Origin: Lachnospiraceae bacterium M18-1 | GTDB taxonomy: Bacteria > Bacillota > Clostridia > Lachnospirales > Lachnospiraceae | Direction: 5' to 3' | NCBI GenBank assembly: GCA_000403295.2 | Contig: KE159609.1 | Location: 898,725 to 962,724 of the forward strand | Length of the DNA stretch: 64,000 bases | Shown: one piece after another, positions 59,547 through 64,000 of the stretch | Position numbering within the stretch: position 1 is the stretch's first letter | How the letters are laid out: the number at the start of each line of letters is the position of its first letter | Notes under the pieces: model-generated | What the model saw: only the letters and a program-made list of their open reading frames with translations | Told to the model about the DNA's origin: nothing | Database searches by the model: none | Translations under genes and position numbers: made by a program

Positions 59547-61214
59547 ATGATTTACACAGATGCACAGCTGAAAGAAAAAATCGTAGCGCTGATAGATTCT
59601 TTTGAAAATGAAGTGGCTGAATTCAAAGAGGCCAGAAGTAATTTTTCATTCAATGATATTGGAAAATATTTTTCTGCTTTGAGTAATGAAGCAAATTTGC
59701 GCGGCTTATCCGAAGCGTGGCTGATTTTTGGGATATCAGACAGTAAAGAGTTTGTGGGAACAGAGTTTCGAAAGCAGGGTGGGCTTCAAAATCTGAAGCG
59801 GGAACTTGTAAATGGTACAAATGAGAGATTGACCTTTATGGAAATTTATGAGATGTCTATGAATGAGTGCAGAGTTATCGCATTTCAGATTCCGCCAGCA
59901 ATAAGGGGAATTCCCACTACATGGCAGGGAGCCGCTTATGCCAGAGAGCATGAATCGGTGTCGCCGTTGCCAATGAATAAAGTGGATTTAATCAGAAGTC
60001 AGATTGGAATGGATTGGTCAAAAGAAATCGTGGAGGGCGCTGCTCTGGATGATTTAGATGAGGAAGCCGTGAAGCGGGCAAGAGAATTGTTTTCAAAACG
60101 GCAGAGCGACCGTAAAAAGGCACAGGAGATTTTGAAAAAACTGTCCGATATAGAGGTGTTGAATAAGGCGGGAATTACAATAAAGGGCAATATTACAAGA
60201 ACAGCCTTGCTCCTTTTGGGAAAAAGTGAATCTCATTATTTTTTTGACGGTTTTATTCCGAGAATAACATGGACGCTTTATAATGCGGATAATTCGGTAA
60301 AGACTTATGAGCATTTTGATATGCCGCTGTTGTTAGCTGTTGATAAGGTATATTCCAGGATTCGAAATGTGAAGTATCGTTATATAGCAGGACAGCAAAC
60401 CTTGTTTCCAGACGAAGTGGATCAATATGAGCCGGAGATGATTAAAGAGATTCTCAATAATTGTATTGCACATCAGGATTATCGGCTGAGAGGAAAAATA
60501 AATGTAGAAGAATTTGAGGACAAGCTTGTTTTTATCAATGAGGGAGGCTTTATCCCGGAAACAATTGAGCAGGCGTTAGAACCTGGGTATAAACCACCTT
60601 ACTATCGCAATATGTTTTTGTGTAATGCCATGGTAAATTTGTATATGATTGATACAAATTCTATGGGAATACCTATGATGTATCAGATTCAGAGGGATAA
60701 ATGCTTTCCGTTACCAACATATAATCTGGATACCATGAACAGGGTCAAAGTTATGGTTTATGGGAAGATATTGGATAAAAACTATACACAGCTATTATAT
60801 GCCAATGAAGAACTTGATATACACACAGTATTTTTATTGGATAAGGTTCAAAAGAAAGAAACGATTTCCAAAGAGAACTTTAAAATTTTGAGAAAACAGG
60901 GATTGGTAGAGGGAAGATATCCAAATTTGTTTGTGTCTTTTAAGGTGGCAGATACTGTAGGGCAAAAGGCAGATTATATTCGGAATAAGGGATTGGATGA
61001 TGATATATGCAAACAGTTGATTGTAAAGGCATTGGAGAAGATGGGCGAAGGAAGTAAACAGGATTTGATGGAGATATTGGAAAAAGCACTGCCAGAGGTG
61101 CTAAGTGAGAATCAGAAGTCGAAGAAGGTATCGAATCTTTTGCAGGCAATGAAAAAGGATGGGCTGATTGCGGCGAGAGGAACAAATCGGTATGCGAAGT
61201 GGTATTTGGTTTGA
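59547..61214 (+). CDS. Schlafen-like AlbA_2 / RecG-type ATP-binding regulator
   Basis: A 555-residue protein. Residues ~10-135 form a Schlafen AlbA_2 nucleic-acid-binding domain (VAEFKEARSNFSFNDIGKYF, EAWLIFGISDSKEFVG). Residues ~170-420 resemble the RecG-like C-terminal ATP-binding domain of this family (LLLGKSESHYFFDG, ILNNCIAHQDYRLRGKIN, FINEGGFIPETIEQAL). The C-terminus has winged-helix features (LRKQGLVEGRYPNLF; LQAMKKDGLIAARGTNRYAKW). Such proteins are common in mobile and defence regions, acting as regulators or effectors; the role is not known here. ATG 59547 follows GAAAGGTGGGCGTGCC; GTG 59523 is an alternative. Confidence 0.85.
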   Translation: MIYTDAQLKEKIVALIDSFENEVAEFKEARSNFSFNDIGKYFSALSNEANLRGLSEAWLIFGISDSKEFVGTEFRKQGGLQNLKRELVNGTNERLTFMEIYEMSMNECRVIAFQIPPAIRGIPTTWQGAAYAREHESVSPLPMNKVDLIRSQIGMDWSKEIVEGAALDDLDEEAVKRARELFSKRQSDRKKAQEILKKLSDIEVLNKAGITIKGNITRTALLLLGKSESHYFFDGFIPRITWTLYNADNSVKTYEHFDMPLLLAVDKVYSRIRNVKYRYIAGQQTLFPDEVDQYEPEMIKEILNNCIAHQDYRLRGKINVEEFEDKLVFINEGGFIPETIEQALEPGYKPPYYRNMFLCNAMVNLYMIDTNSMGIPMMYQIQRDKCFPLPTYNLDTMNRVKVMVYGKILDKNYTQLLYANEELDIHTVFLLDKVQKKETISKENFKILRKQGLVEGRYPNLFVSFKVADTVGQKADYIRNKGLDDDICKQLIVKALEKMGEGSKQDLMEILEKALPEVLSENQKSKKVSNLLQAMKKDGLIAARGTNRYAKWYLV

Positions 61215-61396
61215 AAGTAATACATTTTAAATAATTAGGGTGAATAATTAGTGACTGCTGATTAAGTCTTAAATGCATGATTTTACTGATTTTTCATTCA
61301 ATCAGGCGTATAATAAATGCAAGGTAATGAACCATTGGGATTCGTTTTTCATGCAGATAACCTTATATAATATACTTGCAGAGGAGTTAAAATGCC

Positions 61397-63042
61397 ATGT
61401 ACAGACCGCTTAATAAATTGCAACATTCCTTTTTTGATTTTAATCAGCCGCTTGGGATGCGTATGAATCCCAAAAACAGATGGATCCGTCTTGCTGACCG
61501 GATTCCCTGGGATGTTTTCGAAGAAAAATACGCAGAGCTTTTCCCCAGTAATACAGGAAATGTCGCGAAGCCTTTGCGTATGGCCCTAGTGTACTGACCG
61601 CATTATATTCCAACAAACCTCCTTGCCTAATTTTCCATCGGGCTGTGTTGGCTTCAATCGACGTAGCTACCGGCTACGCCTCATTCAGCCGCCTTGCCGA
61701 TGAAAAATTATCCTGCGGTGTTTCATTGGATATAATGCGGTCAGTACACTAGGCTCTTTGATCATACAAAAGAAACTTCTGTTTCCTGACCGTGAACTTG
61801 TGGAACAGATTACGGAAAACCCCTATCTGCAGTACTTTATTGGCCTTCCCGGATATCAGGAAGAGCCTCCTTTTGACGCAAGTACATTGACTCTGTTCCG
61901 TAAACGTCTGACCCATGAGATCATCATGGAAGCAAATGAGTACATTCTGGATCATGATGATGAAAATACGCCGCCCACCTCAGGAGCGGGGGGAGGCGGA
62001 GTCATCAGGAAACATCCCGGACAAACCTGAGAATCAGAGGACATTGATCGTAGATGCTGCCTGTGCTCCGGTAAATATCCGCTATCCCCAGGATGTCTCT
62101 CTGCTGAATGAAGCCCGCGAGAAACTGGAAGTGATCATCTATCGTTTTTGTAAAGCTTATAATCTGAAACTGCCAAGGCGGTACAGCAGGAAAGCAAGAA
62201 AAGAGTATCTGGCGTTCGCAAAGAGCAAGAAGCATACAACAAAGCAGATACGAAAGGCAATCAAAAAACAGCTTTCCTTTGTACACAGAGACCTTGGCTA
62301 CCTGGAGCGCTATATGAGTGAAGGCTATGCGCCCACCCGGAAAGAGATTCCTCTTCTGTTGACGATTGGGAAACTTTACGAACAGCAGAAGTACATGTAT
62401 GAAAACAAAACACATGTAGTAGAAAACCGTATTGTCAGTATCAGCCAGCCATGGCTTCGCCCAATCATAAGGGGAAAAGAGAAAACACCGGTTGAGTTTG
62501 GCGCGAAGCTGGATTTAAGCATAGATGAAAAGGGTTATGCCCGGATTGAAACGATCTCATTCGATGCGTATAACGAAAGTCCCCATCTCCAGGAGGCGGT
62601 CATCAGGTATTATGAACGCACAGGAAGTTATCCTGAGCGTGTATTGGTGGACCAGATTTACAGAACCAGAGCAAACCGGAACTTTTGTAAAGAACATGGG
62701 ATCCGGATTTCAGGACCAAAGCTTGGAAGGCCAAGTAAAACCGAACAGGCAAAAGCAGATAAAAAGCAGGAATATCAGGACAATACGGATCGAATCGAAA
62801 TCGAGCGTGAATTCAGTGTCGAAAAGCATAGTTACGGATTGGGGCTGATCGTAACCCGATTGGAAACAACCCAGCTGATCTCTATAGCGCTGTCTGTATT
62901 GACTGCGAATCTTTTAAAAATGCAGAGGAAGATTCTCTGCGCCTTTTTGCGGTTTTTAGAGGACTGTAAAAAGGATAGTAATTTGAAAATACATCTGTTA
63001 AATTTTATTGAGTCGAGCAAAGAATTTTCTATAATGTACTAA
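61397..63042 (+). pseudogene. IS5-like transposase, interrupted and frameshifted
   Basis: Three pieces: 61397-61589 (MYRPLNKLQHSFFDFNQPLG through KPLRMAL), 61749-62030 (GSLIIQKKLLFPDRELVEQI, FRKRLTHEIIMEANEYILD), and 61990-63042 (LIVDAACAPVNIRYPQ, VLVDQIYRTRANRNF, EREFSVEKHSYGLGLI). Pieces one and two are separated by the MITE; removing it with one CTAG restores RMALGSLIIQKK. Pieces two and three differ in frame, with the shift in a G-rich run near 61988-61996. Confidence 0.88.
61590..61748. mobile_element. MITE-like hairpin element inside the transposase gene
   Basis: 159 bp bounded by TGTACTGACCGCATTATAT and its complement (21-bp terminal repeats), flanked by CTAG direct repeats (61586-61589 and 61749-61752). 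Almost the whole element can fold back on itself: inner arms TAATTTTCCATCGG and CCGATGAAAAATTA, then CGTAGC/GCTACG. It has no coding capacity. Confidence 0.85.
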
Positions 63043-63079
63043 AAAAATCATTGTAACTTCGACTTAATCAGCAGTCACT

Positions 63080-63276
63080 ACTTATGCTTTTTGTTTTATC
63101 TGTATCCTTTTGCTGTAGATGTAATGAAACAGATGCGGCTGTTTGAAAGCTTCGGGTATTTGCACCATTCCAATACGGGGACTTCAGCTGTGATATTGTT
63201 TGCTGCCGGATTGGCAGTTTGGATCATTTCTTTTGAAATTTCGAAAAAGATATTTGACGGGAAGGACTTAGTATAA
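63080..63276 (+). pseudogene. C-terminal remnant of a membrane protein, probably ABC permease
   Basis: A frame open from the IS boundary encodes about 60 residues: YLYPFAVDVMKQMRLFESFG, then a hydrophobic segment TSAVILFAAGLAVWIISFEI and SKKIFDGKDLV. The hydrophobic end and short basic tail suit an ABC-2 permease of the YtrA-controlled type. It is probably the lost partner of the ATPase remnant at 51873, cut off by the island; this is inference. Confidence 0.5.
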
Positions 63277-63315
63277 AGTGAACCGTGTGAAACGGCCGGA
63301 TATCCGGAGGAAAGA

Positions 63316-63371
63316 GAGAATCCCATTGTATTTCAGGACTTTGAGAAAGGCATAAAGTACAAGGGATTCTC
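63316..63371. terminator. Hairpin between convergent genes
   Basis: GAGAATCCC (63316-63324) pairs with GGGATTCTC (63363-63371), with a 38-base loop and T-rich flanks. It lies between the permease remnant and the minus-strand gene. Confidence 0.5.
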
Positions 63372-63426
63372 TTTCACTGGGAATCAGGAGAAAAACGGTA
63401 TGGATCGTCAGTCCCGTGAAAAAACA

Positions 63427-64000
63427 TTACTGCAGTTCAAACGGAATTTCCGCGATCACTTGGGGCGCATTGTCGGTGCCGGCAGTCTTATCCACGATTT
63501 TTACCACAAATTGAGAAGCTCCCGCTGCATTTGCAGTGATCTCCAAAAGGGGCTGTCCGGTTGTCTCATCGGATGCGTAAGAAATATGCTCCCACTCAAC
63601 CTTTGCGCCGGCGGAATCAAAAATCTGAGGAACCAGCGCATGGGTGTCCAGTCCGAAGGGGACAAGGATTGTAAGGTGGAGACTGCTGGGGGTGGCAGCG
63701 GCCTTTGTGACGGTGAAGCCCTGGTTCTTTGACGGGCTGCTCAAGCTTCTGCTGCCGGACGGGTCTGCAGATGTACGAAAGGCCAGCTTCCAGTTTCCGC
63801 GTATGGTCTTATGCCCCATCGCCTCATGGTACGCCCCTTTATAGGTGCCGATATCTTCCAGCCTTGTGCCTCCGACTGCGTTAAAATCCAGTCTGACTTC
63901 CAGGCTATCCGCGGAAGTGAGGCCCGCGGAATCCATGGAAATGCGTACAAGCTGGACAAAAGAGCCGTCATCGCTTTTCCGAGGCTGCATGAATACAGAT
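63427..64000 (-). CDS. DUF4179/DUF5643-like protein, C-terminal part (runs off window)
   Basis: The frame is open to the window edge, so only the last ~190 residues are seen. They form a beta-rich domain (LTSADSLEVRLDFNAVGGTR, GNWKLAFRTSADPSG, SSLHLTILVPFGLDTHALVP, QVIAEIPFELQ) that resembles the extracellular C-terminal part of DUF4179 anti-sigma-like proteins of Firmicutes. These are usually membrane-anchored partners of an ECF sigma factor. The N-terminal half, and the sigma factor if present, would lie to the right of the window. Confidence 0.6.
   Translation of the reverse strand, partial: SVFMQPRKSDDGSFVQLVRISMDSAGLTSADSLEVRLDFNAVGGTRLEDIGTYKGAYHEAMGHKTIRGNWKLAFRTSADPSGSRSLSSPSKNQGFTVTKAAATPSSLHLTILVPFGLDTHALVPQIFDSAGAKVEWEHISYASDETTGQPLLEITANAAGASQFVVKIVDKTAGTDNAPQVIAEIPFELQ

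Larger units (their letters stand above)
61250..63079 (+). mobile_element. Degenerate IS5-like insertion sequence with nested MITE
   Basis: Inverted repeats AGTGACTGCTGATTAAGTC (61250-61268) and complement (63061-63079) are perfect over 19 bp. TA flanks both ends. The transposase gene inside is broken twice (MITE insertion, frameshift), so the copy is dead by itself. Confidence 0.85.

Noticed and set aside
61250..63079. Three separate genes in the IS5-like region
   Set aside because: The pieces together make one transposase family sequence; the MITE and a frameshift explain the breaks.

Overview
The window looks like chromosome of an anaerobic gut-type Clostridia bacterium, most probably Lachnospiraceae. 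The reasons are strong AGGAGG-type ribosome sites, an oxygen-sensitive glycyl radical enzyme inside a bacterial microcompartment (BMC) locus, Clostridia-style YesM/YesN sensor-regulator and ABC sugar uptake genes, and several insertion sequences typical of that group. No rRNA, tRNA or CRISPR array was seen.

Layout. (1) 1-9.3 kb, accessory: a TOTE-type primase-helicase gene that appears split by a 1.6 kb element carrying an unrecognised 500-residue wHTH protein, then hypA, a MATE exporter, an intact IS1182-family element with an 11-bp target duplication, and a PelD-like GAF/degenerate-GGDEF protein. (2) 9.4-13.4 kb, minus strand: aldehyde dehydrogenase, iron alcohol dehydrogenase and a LacI regulator. 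(3) 13.6-27.8 kb, plus strand: a glycan/acid-sugar operon with an intracellular DUF5060-type hydrolase, an Asp/Glu-racemase-like protein, a GH127 hydrolase fused to a four-carbon acid-sugar kinase, a BKACE (DUF849) enzyme, a histidine kinase and AraC response regulator, an ABC sugar transporter without its own ATPase, and an (alpha/alpha)6 hydrolase. (4) 28-28.7 kb: a PHP phosphoesterase. (5) 29-36.5 kb: an L-rhamnonate module (RhmD-like dehydratase, GntP permease, IclR regulator, DapA-type aldolase) running directly into a BMC-targeted alcohol dehydrogenase, two shell proteins and a D-2-hydroxyacid dehydrogenase. (6) 36.6-51.2 kb: a complete glycyl-radical BMC of the fucose/rhamnose-propanediol type (GRM5-like): diol dehydratase and activase, class II aldolase, GlcG-like protein, PduP, alcohol dehydrogenase, shell hexamers, PduL, pentamer, PduS, PduT, DeoR regulator and PduQ. 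(7) 51.4-63.3 kb, accessory: a GntR/ABC-transporter operon whose ATPase and permease ends now lie 10.7 kb apart, separated by an IS4-type element, an IS1634-family element flanked by 70-bp direct repeats, an IS5-like element with a frameshift and a MITE inside it, and cargo genes (AT-rich membrane protein, DUF4240, DinG fragment, Schlafen/AlbA_2 protein). (8) The right edge holds the C-terminal part of a DUF4179-like protein on the minus strand.

How it works together (inference from families). L-rhamnonate would be imported by GntP, dehydrated and cleaved to pyruvate plus L-lactaldehyde. The class II aldolase would make the same lactaldehyde from fuculose- or rhamnulose-1-phosphate. Lactaldehyde is reduced to 1,2-propanediol, dehydrated by the glycyl radical enzyme to propanal in the compartment, and split between propanol (alcohol dehydrogenases, PduQ) and propionyl-phosphate (PduP, PduL). 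Six cargo proteins carry recognisable encapsulation helices. The most unusual points are the rhamnonate feed into a BMC operon, a shell protein with a Lys/Ala-rich extension and an internal start, a BMC-tagged dehydrogenase that has lost both catalytic zinc ligands, the hydrolase-kinase fusion, and a branched RNA-like structure between shell genes.
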